DNA of 64,000 bases, taken from positions 1 to 64,000 of the forward strand of contig NZ_RBCI01000004.1 in NCBI RefSeq assembly GCF_003628535.1. Reading direction: 5' to 3'. This document shows positions 54,368 to 62,907 of the stretch, piece after piece. Made by a program: the position numbers and the translations under genes. Position 1 is the stretch's first letter, and every line of letters begins with the position of its first letter. The notes below the pieces were generated by a model. That model saw nothing but the letters and a program-made list of their open reading frames with translations, was not told the origin of the DNA and searched no databases. The stretch is from Flavisolibacter nicotianae. Its GTDB lineage: Bacteria > Bacteroidota > Bacteroidia > Chitinophagales > Chitinophagaceae.

Positions 54368-54384
54368 CCTACCAATTTAGTAGG
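54368..54384 (+). promoter_or_regulatory. Near-perfect 17-bp palindrome before the second leader
   Basis: CCTACCAATTTAGTAGG, one mismatch from a perfect palindrome. A TATATTTA (54360-54367) directly before it resembles a -7 box, so a bound protein would sit at the start of transcription. It matches the site at 42416. Confidence 0.6.
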
Positions 54385-54406
54385 AATTAAAACAGGAACC
54401 TGAAAA

Positions 54407-54517
54407 ATGAAAAAGTCACTGGTGAAATCAGGAAGGACAATGATTAGCAGCATTGCTGAATCGATTACACCTTGTTGTTGCTGTTGTAGCATTCCTTCCT
54501 GTTGTTGTACCAAATAA
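54407..54517 (+). CDS. Poly-cysteine leader peptide 2 (36 residues)
   Basis: Peptide starting MKKSLVKSGRTMISS and ending CCCCC-SIPS-CCC-TK. Eight Cys codons (seven TGT, one TGC) in the same two-run layout as the peptide at 42728. Its first residues, the SS before the middle and the C-terminal CCC-T are shared with that peptide. It precedes the TonB receptor gene by about 180 nt. Same proposed function; independent evidence that this peptide type is conserved. Confidence 0.78.
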   Translation: MKKSLVKSGRTMISSIAESITPCCCCCSIPSCCCTK

Positions 54518-54564
54518 TTCCCTCTTCCGTACAACGATAACCACTCTTTCGATTGCTTCTGTCC
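54504..54564 (+). promoter_or_regulatory. Leader hairpin and conserved block before the TonB receptor gene
   Basis: GTTGTAC (54504-54510, over the last Cys codon) pairs with GTACAAC (54529-54535). The block 54527-54564 matches 42845-42883 with only a few changes outside the pairing bases. No terminator T tract follows. Confidence 0.62.
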
Positions 54565-54694
54565 AATTCGTCTTTGCAAAATCACCAGATGCCTCTTTTG
54601 ATGCACCGGGTGGAACAAACCCTTGCAAACTGTCAGTCGCAAAACAATTCTTCATTGAAACTGAAACCTCATGTCTGTTCAAAATAAACCAACC

Positions 54695-57646
54695 ATGCTT
54701 CGAACAAAACAACTCTTATTCGTCTTTTTTTCTCTATTTGCTGTTTCATCATTGGCGGCCCAGGATGCCATTGAAATATCCGGGTTTGTAACCGGCCAGG
54801 AAACCAGGGAAGTACTCACCGGCGTCACAGTCAGTATCAAAGGCACCGACACCAAAACACTAACGGCCAATGACGGTTCTTTTAAATTGCGTACAAAGGA
54901 AAAGCTTCCGTTCACTCTTTTGTTTTCGTCGATCGGCTTTGCGCCGCAGGAAGTGGAAGTGGCTACGCTTGGCTCCAAACTGCAGGTTGCCCTTGCCACG
55001 CAAACCGTATTGGGCAATGCGGTGGTGGTAACCGCATCCCGTGTACGGGAAAGCATCCTTCGATCACCGGTAGCCATTGAAAAACTGGATATCAGGGCCA
55101 TCCGCGAAACACCGGCACCCAGCTTTTACGATGCGCTGGAAAATGTAAAAGGCGTGCAAATGACGACTTCCAGCCTGACATTTAAGGTACCCAATACCCG
55201 TGGTTTCAACATCCCCAACAATTTTCGTTTTATGCAACTGGTCGATGGAGTGGACATGCAGGCCGCCACGTTGGGTGTGCCACTGGGTAATGCCATCGGA
55301 CCCACGGAACTCGATATTCAAAGTGTCGAGATCACGCCGGGAGCGGCTTCCGCACTTTACGGCATGAACGCCATCAACGGCATGGCCAACCTTCTTACCA
55401 AAAATCCCTTTGTGACACAGGGACTGAGTGTGTACCAAAAAACGGGTATAAACCATGTAGATGGGAAGGATTATTCTCCCAGTGTGCTGACGGAAACGTC
55501 CATTCGTTACGCTAAAGTAATCAGCGACCGTTTTGCGTTTAAACTGAACCTGGGATATATGCAGGGCACCGACTGGCTCTCCAACACGCAACTTGATCAA
55601 AATACCAACAACCTGAAAAGTGCCAACCCGTCCTTTTCGGAGCTGAATGGACAATACAATGTTGCTTTTGACGGGTGGAACAAATATGGCGACGATGCAC
55701 TTGCCGGCAGTAACGTGGTGTCGATCGGTGGGTTGACCATCAACGGTAAAAACAACCAGACTTTACGTGTAGCCCGTACCGGCTATTGGGAAAGAGACCT
55801 GATCAATCCAAAGGTGGACAACCTGAAATTTGACGGCGCTGTGCACTATCGCCTGAAGCGAGGTGCCGAATTAGCGTATTCTTACCGGGTGGGTAAAATG
55901 GACGGTGTGTTTCAGCGGGGAAACAAGATCCAGCTTGACAACGTCATTGTGCAAAATCACAAGCTGGAACTCAAAGGTGACAACTTTCTTGTTCGCAGCT
56001 ACGTGTCGCTGGAAAATACCGGTGACTCCTACAATGTCAAACCACTTGCCGATAACCTGGACCTGTACAGCGGTGGCGCTACCGATACAAAAACTGCCGG
56101 CAGCTGGGGTACAAAATTTAAAAATGCGCTCAACGCTTACGCGGCCGCCAACGGTGGTACGCTGACATCGGCCAACCTGGCGGCCGCCACGCAGTATGCC
56201 AGGGAGCAGGCCGATGCCAGCCGCGTAAAACCCGGTACTCCCGAATTCGATGCCTTGAAAAACACCATTATCGGCATCAACAATTGGGACATCAGGTCGG
56301 GATCTATTCCGGATGCACCTGAAACAGGTGGTGCGGCACTTGTTCAGAAAAGCCGCCTCTATCACACAGAGGCGCAATGGGATCTTTCGAAAAAAGTGAA
56401 GGTGGCCGACCTCCTTGTCGGTGGCGATGCACGCATTTACGAGATCATACCAGATGGCAACAATTTTGTGGATTTTTCGCGTCCGATTGCAGAACGCAAC
56501 CTCCTTACCAAAGAAGGGACGTATGGTAACAATGTTTATTATAAAAAGTACGGGGCCTTTGCGCAATTGACGAAAACATTTTTCGATGAAAAGCTCAAGC
56601 TCTTTGGTTCATTACGCTTCGATTACAACCCCGAGTTTGATCCAAAATTCACGCCCCGCCTGGCAGCCGTATATACGGTTGCCAAGAAGCACAATTTTCG
56701 CTTCACCTATCAGCAGGGCTACCGCTTTCCTTCGCTTTTTGAAGCGCTTTCCTATGTCAACAACGGTCGGGTAAAAAGAGTGGGAAGTCTTTCCTACATC
56801 AACGAAGGCTTGGGCTACCTGGAAAACAGTTACACACAGGCATCGGTTGTCAACTTCAATGCGACAGTGAGTGCGGCAGGAAATTCCGACAGTGCAGGCC
56901 TGGCAAACCGGAACCTGCTCACAGTTGCCAACCTGCCAAAAGCAAGACCGGAAGGCATTCGTTCTTTTGAAATCGGCTACAAAGCCGTTCTCATTGACAA
57001 CAAATTGCTGGTGGATATCGACGCGTACACCAACCGATATGACGGATTTTTGGGACAAGTTCAGGTATATGTTCCCAAAGGGGAGAAAGTTGGTTCTGAT
57101 GCAGCCGTCCTGGCCATGATCGACCGTAACCGGGACGCTGCATCTGCAACAGCAACGACAGCAGCAAGCAAAGGGCAAGACCGGTACAGGGTTTATACCA
57201 ATGCGAAAAACACGTATACCAATTTTGGATCGGCGCTGGGTATAACATACAACGTCTACAAGAAATTCAGTCTTTCCGGTAATGTGAATTTCAACCGAAT
57301 GAAGGCCAACAATACCAATGATGTATTTGTGACAGGTTTCAACACACCGGAGTGGGCCACTAACCTTTCTTTTGGCAACCGCGAGGTTGTGAAGAACGTT
57401 GGTTTTAACGTCGTGTGGCGCTGGCAGGATGCATTCCTGTGGGAAAGCCCACTGGTTACCGGTGGCGTAGACGCTTACAGCACACTGGACGCACAGGTCA
57501 ATGTGCGAGTGCCGCAATTAAAGACAACGGTTAAAGTTGGAGGTGCCAACTTGCTCAATCACCACTACATCCAGTACGCCGGTGGTCCTACGATCGGTGG
57601 TCTGTATTACGTCGCCGTAACCTTGGACGGTTTACTAAGTAAATAA
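54695..57646 (+). CDS. TonB-dependent receptor, SusC-like
   Basis: About 983 residues. A signal peptide (MLRTKQLLFVFFSLFAVSSL) is followed by a carboxypeptidase-like regulatory repeat (ISGFVTGQETREVLTGVTVS), a plug domain and a large beta-barrel. It ends with a typical aromatic strand region. Substrate unknown; its place between the Rrf2/leader region and a ChrA-type transporter suggests a sulfur compound or anion. ATG at 54695 chosen; the one at 54671 adds 8 residues. Confidence 0.88.
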   Translation: MLRTKQLLFVFFSLFAVSSLAAQDAIEISGFVTGQETREVLTGVTVSIKGTDTKTLTANDGSFKLRTKEKLPFTLLFSSIGFAPQEVEVATLGSKLQVALATQTVLGNAVVVTASRVRESILRSPVAIEKLDIRAIRETPAPSFYDALENVKGVQMTTSSLTFKVPNTRGFNIPNNFRFMQLVDGVDMQAATLGVPLGNAIGPTELDIQSVEITPGAASALYGMNAINGMANLLTKNPFVTQGLSVYQKTGINHVDGKDYSPSVLTETSIRYAKVISDRFAFKLNLGYMQGTDWLSNTQLDQNTNNLKSANPSFSELNGQYNVAFDGWNKYGDDALAGSNVVSIGGLTINGKNNQTLRVARTGYWERDLINPKVDNLKFDGAVHYRLKRGAELAYSYRVGKMDGVFQRGNKIQLDNVIVQNHKLELKGDNFLVRSYVSLENTGDSYNVKPLADNLDLYSGGATDTKTAGSWGTKFKNALNAYAAANGGTLTSANLAAATQYAREQADASRVKPGTPEFDALKNTIIGINNWDIRSGSIPDAPETGGAALVQKSRLYHTEAQWDLSKKVKVADLLVGGDARIYEIIPDGNNFVDFSRPIAERNLLTKEGTYGNNVYYKKYGAFAQLTKTFFDEKLKLFGSLRFDYNPEFDPKFTPRLAAVYTVAKKHNFRFTYQQGYRFPSLFEALSYVNNGRVKRVGSLSYINEGLGYLENSYTQASVVNFNATVSAAGNSDSAGLANRNLLTVANLPKARPEGIRSFEIGYKAVLIDNKLLVDIDAYTNRYDGFLGQVQVYVPKGEKVGSDAAVLAMIDRNRDAASATATTAASKGQDRYRVYTNAKNTYTNFGSALGITYNVYKKFSLSGNVNFNRMKANNTNDVFVTGFNTPEWATNLSFGNREVVKNVGFNVVWRWQDAFLWESPLVTGGVDAYSTLDAQVNVRVPQLKTTVKVGGANLLNHHYIQYAGGPTIGGLYYVAVTLDGLLSK

Positions 57647-57650
57647 AAAG

Positions 57651-57674
57651 GGGCGGAGCAGTAATGCTTCGCCC
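57651..57674 (+). other. 10-bp hairpin after the receptor gene
   Basis: GGGCGGAGCA and TGCTTCGCCC with loop GTAA (one G-U). No T tract follows, so it may be an RNA-processing or partial termination site between the receptor and chrA genes. Confidence 0.5.
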
Positions 57675-57703
57675 TGCTTTCCTACACCTGAAAGTTTCGT
57701 AAG

Positions 57704-58873
57704 ATGACAACGTTCAACAAATCATTACAGGCGACCGCTGAAGAAGCAACTTATACCCTCAAAGACCTGGTCTGCTATTTTCTAAAACTGGGTAGTCTTG
57801 GCTTTGGTGGTCCGGTTGCGTTAGTTGGCCGAATGCACAAAGACCTGGTGGAAGAAAAAGAATGGATAGCAGAGGAAGAGTATAGGCAGGGATTGGCCCT
57901 TGCACAACTGGCTCCGGGCCCTTTGGCTGCTCAACTGGCCATTTACCTGGGCTATGTTCATTACAGAATCATTGGCGCCACGGCAGCAGGTATCGCCTTT
58001 GTCCTGCCATCATTTTTGATGGTTATTGCGTTGGGGTTTGCCTACGTTAGTTTTGGCGGTCTGTCTTGGATGCAGGCAGTGTTTTACGGTATTGGCGCCG
58101 CCGTTATCGGCATTATTTCGGTTGGCAGTTACAAACTCATCCGAAAAAGCGTTGGAAAAGATTGGCTGTTATGGACAATTTTTGCCGTTCTGGCCGTATT
58201 CACATTTCTGTTTGAGAAGGAAAGTATTTCCCTTATTCTGATTGGTAGTGTCATTTATTGTTTCGTCAGAACGAAACCAACATTTCTCTTTGCAGACGGG
58301 TTTATTTTGCTTCCCTTTTTTTTGCAAGCTGGCTTCTATCACTTAAGCCATCCACTCCAGAAGCTGTTTTGGTTTTTTTTAAAAGCGGGTGCATTTGTAT
58401 TTGGAAGTGGCCTGGCGATCGTTCCTTTTTTATACGGTGGTGTCGTGAAAGAGTATCACTGGCTCAGCGAACAAGAGTTTTTGGATGCTGTTGCAGTAGC
58501 AATGATCACACCAGGACCGGTCGTTATCACGGTAGGGTTTATCGGCTATCTGATTGCCGGTTTTCCCGGCGCAAGTGTGGCGGCCCTGGCAACCTTTCTT
58601 CCATGCTATTTGTTCACGATTTTACCGGCACCTTATTTTAAACGACACGGGAATCATCCAGCAGTAAAAGCCCTGGTTGAAGGCATTACAGCTGGCGCTG
58701 TTGGGGCCATTGCCGGTGCAGTTCTTGTTCTGGCGAAACGACAATTTACCGACCTGATTTCACCGGCTATTGCTTTGATCACCATCTTTGCATTGCTTTA
58801 CTTTAAAAAATTGCAGGAACCTTTTATTATCCTCGTTGCCGCGGCACTGGGATTATTGATCAAACGGTTTTAG
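57704..58873 (+). CDS. chrA: ChrA/CHR-family anion transporter
   Basis: A 389-residue membrane protein with two homologous halves: FLKLGSLGFGGPVALVGRMH with QLAPGPLAAQLAIYLGY, and FLKAGAFVFGSGLAIVPFL with MITPGPVVITVGFIGY. This is the long CHR family (chromate efflux; sulfate as the natural analogue). In a sulfur cluster it may transport sulfate or protect against chromate taken up with it. Follows the receptor on the same strand, after a 57-nt gap. Confidence 0.92.
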   Translation: MTTFNKSLQATAEEATYTLKDLVCYFLKLGSLGFGGPVALVGRMHKDLVEEKEWIAEEEYRQGLALAQLAPGPLAAQLAIYLGYVHYRIIGATAAGIAFVLPSFLMVIALGFAYVSFGGLSWMQAVFYGIGAAVIGIISVGSYKLIRKSVGKDWLLWTIFAVLAVFTFLFEKESISLILIGSVIYCFVRTKPTFLFADGFILLPFFLQAGFYHLSHPLQKLFWFFLKAGAFVFGSGLAIVPFLYGGVVKEYHWLSEQEFLDAVAVAMITPGPVVITVGFIGYLIAGFPGASVAALATFLPCYLFTILPAPYFKRHGNHPAVKALVEGITAGAVGAIAGAVLVLAKRQFTDLISPAIALITIFALLYFKKLQEPFIILVAAALGLLIKRF

Positions 58874-58919
58874 GTACAAAGACGTCCGTTCGTCGGCTTG
58901 CGATTATGCGAAGCGCAAA

Positions 58920-60851
58920 TTATTTTTCAAAAGCAATATGAAACGTGGCGCCCTTGTCGACTTCACCATCCGCCCAGATAAAGCCGTTGTGGTTTGTCAC
59001 CACTTTACGGGCAATGGAAAGGCCAATGCCGGTACCATCGTATTCGGCTCGTCCGTGAAGGCGCTGAAACATCTGGAAAATCCGTTCGGCGTATTGGGGC
59101 TCGAAACCGATACCGTTATCTGAAATCTCGATGAGATGGTAGTCCTTCTCTTTGTTCGCCGGGGAAGTTTCAAACGGGATGTCGGCGCCCTTCACCAGGC
59201 GGTAACCAATGTGAATTTCCGGCGGAACACCCGGATTACTATACTTTAAGGCATTGCTGATCAAATTTTGAAATAACTGCTGCAATTGACGCCTGTATCC
59301 TTTCACAACAGGCAGTTGATCGACCGAGACAATAGCATTTTTTTGCTCTATGGCTACTTCCAAATCGTGCAGCACCAATGTTACTTTTTTATTCAGATCC
59401 ACTTCTTCCAGCTCTGCCGGTTTGAGGCCGGCGTGCGAATAGTTCAAAAGGTCGTCCACCAGCAGCATCATGCGGTTAGCAGCCTTCGACATTCGCTCGA
59501 ACATACTTTTCTCCATGTCGTCCATCCGGTCATCAAGGCTATGCATCAACCGGTCGCAAAAAACGCTGATCTTCCTGATCGGTTCCTTCAAATCGTGTGA
59601 TGCGGCATGGGCAAACTCCTCTAGGTTTTCGTTCGATCGTTGAAGTTCTTTTACCAGTTTTTCCTGTTGAATCTGGGCTTTTCTGGCAATGGTATAGTCG
59701 GTGAACGTTACAAGCACTTCATCCTGCACCTTGGTGCTCAAAAGATCGAGATATAGGTCATGTCCATCCACGTTATAATGAATGTCCTGGCGAAGGGTTG
59801 CACCTGTCAGGTAGGTTTGTTTGTACATCTCGAAAACGCCATTATACAGGTAGCCGGGAAAGAATGTGCTGCCAAGGCCGCCCTGCAGGGTTTCCGGTGT
59901 TTGTCCGGCGTAGGCAGCAAATGTTGGGTTGGTGATCACAAAGCAAAAGTCCACCACCTCGCCTTTGGTGTCAAAAACGGGTGCGAAGGTGAACATGCCG
60001 GACGGCGAGGCATTAAAAACTGCCTTCAGCCGCTCTGCCGAATTCTCCATTTTGAGTTGCGCCGTCTTGGTGTCGGTGACATCGGTAAAAATGTTAATCA
60101 GGTGGTCATTTTCCATCCTGGCAACCGACAACTCAATCCATTTCCTGGCCGATGCCACATAGTATTGCGTATGAAATGGCTCGCCTGTTTCCAACGTCCG
60201 GATAGACAGCTGATACAACGGACTTTCCAGGATCGTCGGATCCAGTTGGACAACTGTTTGCGAAAGAAAAGTCTCCCTGGATTGATGTAAAAGTTGAGCA
60301 GCCATTTCGTTCGCAAGCAGTGTACGGCCATCAACAACCTTTCCCTGTTCATTTCGAATCACCTTGGTGACAGAAATCCCGGCAGGAGAGTGTTTCAAAA
60401 GATTTTCCAACAGGTCATCCCTAACCTTTAATTCGTTTGCCTGTTGTTCCAATTGCCGGATGATCCGGTATTCCTCGGTACGATCCTGTAAAATCGTCAA
60501 CACACCGCCCCGCAGTTTCGTTCGCAAAACCCGTGCATATTTGTTCAATGCCGGATTGTAAATATTCGATTCTGCGGTTTGCCCCGTCGTGTAGACATCG
60601 ACCAGTTCAGCCAGGACTTTCGGCCGTAACGGATCGGTCAGTGTAACCGTGTCAGAAACCCGTAATTGTTGTTGCTGATCCCTGGTCACGCCTAAATAGC
60701 GCAGACCTTCATCATTGCAGTAACTAAATGCAAAATCGACTATCGCTGAATGATCGCTGTTCCAAATGGGCCGGAACCAAACAATGGCCTGTGGGTGTAC
60801 ATCGTAAACTTCGGCAAATAACTCCGTGTCGTACTGTGTTTCGTTCATCAT
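58920..60851 (-). CDS. PAS-domain sensor histidine kinase
   Basis: About 643 residues from ATG at 60851. Two or three PAS-like domains in the first 400 residues are followed by HAASHDLKEPIRKISVF (H-box), NLISNALKYS (N-box), IEISDNGIGF and GTGIGLSIARKVV (G-boxes). No transmembrane segments, so a soluble sensor. No response regulator gene adjacent. Confidence 0.9.
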   Translation of the reverse strand: MMNETQYDTELFAEVYDVHPQAIVWFRPIWNSDHSAIVDFAFSYCNDEGLRYLGVTRDQQQQLRVSDTVTLTDPLRPKVLAELVDVYTTGQTAESNIYNPALNKYARVLRTKLRGGVLTILQDRTEEYRIIRQLEQQANELKVRDDLLENLLKHSPAGISVTKVIRNEQGKVVDGRTLLANEMAAQLLHQSRETFLSQTVVQLDPTILESPLYQLSIRTLETGEPFHTQYYVASARKWIELSVARMENDHLINIFTDVTDTKTAQLKMENSAERLKAVFNASPSGMFTFAPVFDTKGEVVDFCFVITNPTFAAYAGQTPETLQGGLGSTFFPGYLYNGVFEMYKQTYLTGATLRQDIHYNVDGHDLYLDLLSTKVQDEVLVTFTDYTIARKAQIQQEKLVKELQRSNENLEEFAHAASHDLKEPIRKISVFCDRLMHSLDDRMDDMEKSMFERMSKAANRMMLLVDDLLNYSHAGLKPAELEEVDLNKKVTLVLHDLEVAIEQKNAIVSVDQLPVVKGYRRQLQQLFQNLISNALKYSNPGVPPEIHIGYRLVKGADIPFETSPANKEKDYHLIEISDNGIGFEPQYAERIFQMFQRLHGRAEYDGTGIGLSIARKVVTNHNGFIWADGEVDKGATFHIAFEK

Positions 60852-60992
60852 GATCGGACGCTGAAATGCGGTACCTGCTGGGGCAAAAACACCGCTACAC
60901 TTTTTACAGCAAGTTTTGCGCAAATCCTGCCTTGAAACCCTTTAAAAGTGCGGTTATAACATTTTCATAGCAAGATTGACCGGTACAGGCAA

Positions 60993-61019
60993 TAAAAAAC
61001 CCCGGATAAACCGGGGTTT
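60993..61019 (-). terminator. Terminator of the initiator tRNA gene
   Basis: On the minus strand AAACCCCGG, TTTAT, CCGGGGTTT then TTTATT. Confidence 0.85.
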
Positions 61020-61024
61020 GCTTG

Positions 61025-61096
<72 letters not shown>

Positions 61097-61146
61097 ATAT
61101 AAAAAGTTTGTGTGTTTAAGAACTGAACAACCCGTTCGTCGCGTTG

Positions 61147-61161
61147 TGGAGTGCAAATATA
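61147..61161 (-). promoter_or_regulatory. Initiator tRNA promoter, -7 box
   Basis: Minus strand reads TATATTTGCACTCCA. Same extended motif as for the tRNA-Val and tRNA-Glu genes. Leader before the tRNA would be roughly 45-50 nt. Confidence 0.65.
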
Positions 61162-61201
61162 GAGAGGGCGGTCTTTCCTTCCAAACATTTTTTTATTCTT
61201 C

Positions 61202-61209
61202 TACCTTTG
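61202..61209 (+). promoter_or_regulatory. era promoter, -7 box
   Basis: TACCTTTG fits TAnnTTTG. Its position supports the GTG start at 61231 for era rather than the upstream ATG. Confidence 0.5.
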
Positions 61210-61230
61210 AAGCCTAATTTTTATCAAAAG

Positions 61231-62097
61231 GTGAAGTCAGGATTTGTCAACATTTTCGGAAAGCCCAATGCGGGGAAAAGCACGCTGCTCAATGCGCTGA
61301 TGAAGGAAAAGCTCGCCATTGTTTCGCCCAAAGTGCAAACAACGCGGCACCGCATCAAAGGAATTTTAACGTCTGATGCGTACCAGATCATTTTTTCGGA
61401 TACACCGGGTATCATTGAACCAAAATACAAGCTGCACGAAAAAATGATGCAGGCCGTAAAAACGGCGCTGGAAGATGCCGACCTGGCCCTTTTACTTGTC
61501 GATATCAACGACAATTGGGAAGAAGCCGATACCATTTTCTCTTCACTCCGGCTAAAAGTTCCGTCTCTGCTGGTGATCAATAAGGCCGACAGGGCAGGAG
61601 CGGAGAAACAAAAGGAAGCTGCTCAGTTTTTTACTGGTAAAGCCTACGCAAAAGAAACCGTTTTCCTCTCTGCATTGACAGGAAAGGGTGTTCCCGAATT
61701 GCTCGAAAAGATTGTTGCCGCCCTACCCGAAGGCGAAGCCTTTTATGCCGAAGATGAAATGTCGGATCTTCCCACCCGATTTTTTGTTGCTGAAATTATC
61801 CGTGGGAAAATCTATGATTTATTCGAGGAAGAAATTCCTTACCAGGCAACGGTAGTCGTAAATGAATTCAAGCAAAAGTCTACCCTTATTAAAATCAGGG
61901 CCGAGATCATCGTGCAGCGGGAATCGCAAAAGGCAATCCTGATCGGCGAAGGAGGCAAGATGATCCGGCAAATCGGTACGTTGTCGAGAACAGAGATCGA
62001 AGAATTCATCGGGCAAAAAGTCTTCCTGGAACTCTTTGTCAAAGTGCGCCCAAAATGGCGCGACAACGAGCTTTTCTTGAAAGAGTATGGCTATTAA
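61231..62097 (+). CDS. era: GTPase Era
   Basis: A 288-residue small-subunit-assembly GTPase. FGKPNAGKSTLLNAL (G1), TTRHRIKG, SDTPGI (G3), VINKADR (G4) and a C-terminal KH domain (AILIGEGGKMIRQIG). It binds the 3' end of 16S rRNA. GTG at 61231 gives the family N-terminus (VKSGFVNIF); an ATG at 61144 would add 29 untypical residues and lies upstream of the -7 box. Confidence 0.94.
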   Translation: MKSGFVNIFGKPNAGKSTLLNALMKEKLAIVSPKVQTTRHRIKGILTSDAYQIIFSDTPGIIEPKYKLHEKMMQAVKTALEDADLALLLVDINDNWEEADTIFSSLRLKVPSLLVINKADRAGAEKQKEAAQFFTGKAYAKETVFLSALTGKGVPELLEKIVAALPEGEAFYAEDEMSDLPTRFFVAEIIRGKIYDLFEEEIPYQATVVVNEFKQKSTLIKIRAEIIVQRESQKAILIGEGGKMIRQIGTLSRTEIEEFIGQKVFLELFVKVRPKWRDNELFLKEYGY

Positions 62098-62119
62098 AAA
62101 GGTAAATCAATCATGTGCC

Positions 62120-62857
62120 ATGACAAAACGGTACCAACCGGTCGCACTGTTGTTTTTGCTTGCCCCATTTGCATTGCCGGCGCAAAACGTTCGGATGAAC
62201 AATGGGATCATCACCAACCTCTCTGAGGCAAAAGTGGTAAAATATGTGGACGAAGTGGACTTCAACGGGCTGGGTGGTAATGCCAAAGTCAGCTACAGCC
62301 GAATCAAAGGTTCGCCCTTCTGGAGCGACCAATGGAAGGAAGCCGATCTGTTTACCGAAAGCAGTCAGATCGGGACAGCTCCCGTAAAATTGAACCTTGC
62401 CACCGATGAAATTTATTTTTTAAAAAATAACGAGGAATGGGTGCTGCAGGACAAAGACATTGTTCGGGTCGTGTTTAAAAATGACAGCATCGAATTTCAG
62501 CGGAAGGTAGCCAACCTGTTTTTAAACAAGAAAAAGGTGGACGGCCTGGTAGCCATTCTGAACCAGGGAGCATACCAGTTAATTAGGTATGTACACCGGA
62601 CCGTTGTCACTGCAGATTCCCTGTTCGGCACACAAAAACGTTATTTCTTCCGCGACGACATCGATTATTTTATCCGGACCAACCAAATCATCCAACCCAT
62701 TCGCAAACTGAACCGGGAGGCGTTCCTGGCCGTTTTACCAAAAGCCTCGCAGTACAACGACTGGATCAACGAAAAAAAGCTGACTTTTAAAAGGGAACAA
62801 GACCTGTTGCAATTTCTCCAATTTTACAATTCCAAACTGCCAAATGCGCCGGAGTAG
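62120..62857 (+). CDS. Secreted or periplasmic protein of unknown function
   Basis: About 245 residues from ATG at 62120: MTKRYQPVALLFLLAPFALP is a signal peptide. Mature part has strand-rich middle (DEIYFLKNNEEWVLQDKDIV) and a long C-terminal helical region (YNDWINEKKLTFKREQDLLQ). No family recognised. It begins 22 nt after era, between era and der. Confidence 0.7.
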   Translation: MTKRYQPVALLFLLAPFALPAQNVRMNNGIITNLSEAKVVKYVDEVDFNGLGGNAKVSYSRIKGSPFWSDQWKEADLFTESSQIGTAPVKLNLATDEIYFLKNNEEWVLQDKDIVRVVFKNDSIEFQRKVANLFLNKKKVDGLVAILNQGAYQLIRYVHRTVVTADSLFGTQKRYFFRDDIDYFIRTNQIIQPIRKLNREAFLAVLPKASQYNDWINEKKLTFKREQDLLQFLQFYNSKLPNAPE

Positions 62858-62868
62858 CGGCGAAAGCG

Positions 62869-62876
62869 TACTTTTG
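62869..62876 (+). promoter_or_regulatory. der promoter, -7 box
   Basis: TACTTTTG fits TAnnTTTG, 31 bp before the der ATG. Confidence 0.45.
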
Positions 62877-62907
62877 TCCACTTTTTAAAGGCGAAATATT
62901 TGTAGTC

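Noticed and set aside
54453-54791. A 112-codon frame covering the region after the second Cys leader
   Set aside because: It runs out of frame through both the leader and the receptor signal peptide. The conserved block explains why part of it looks preserved.
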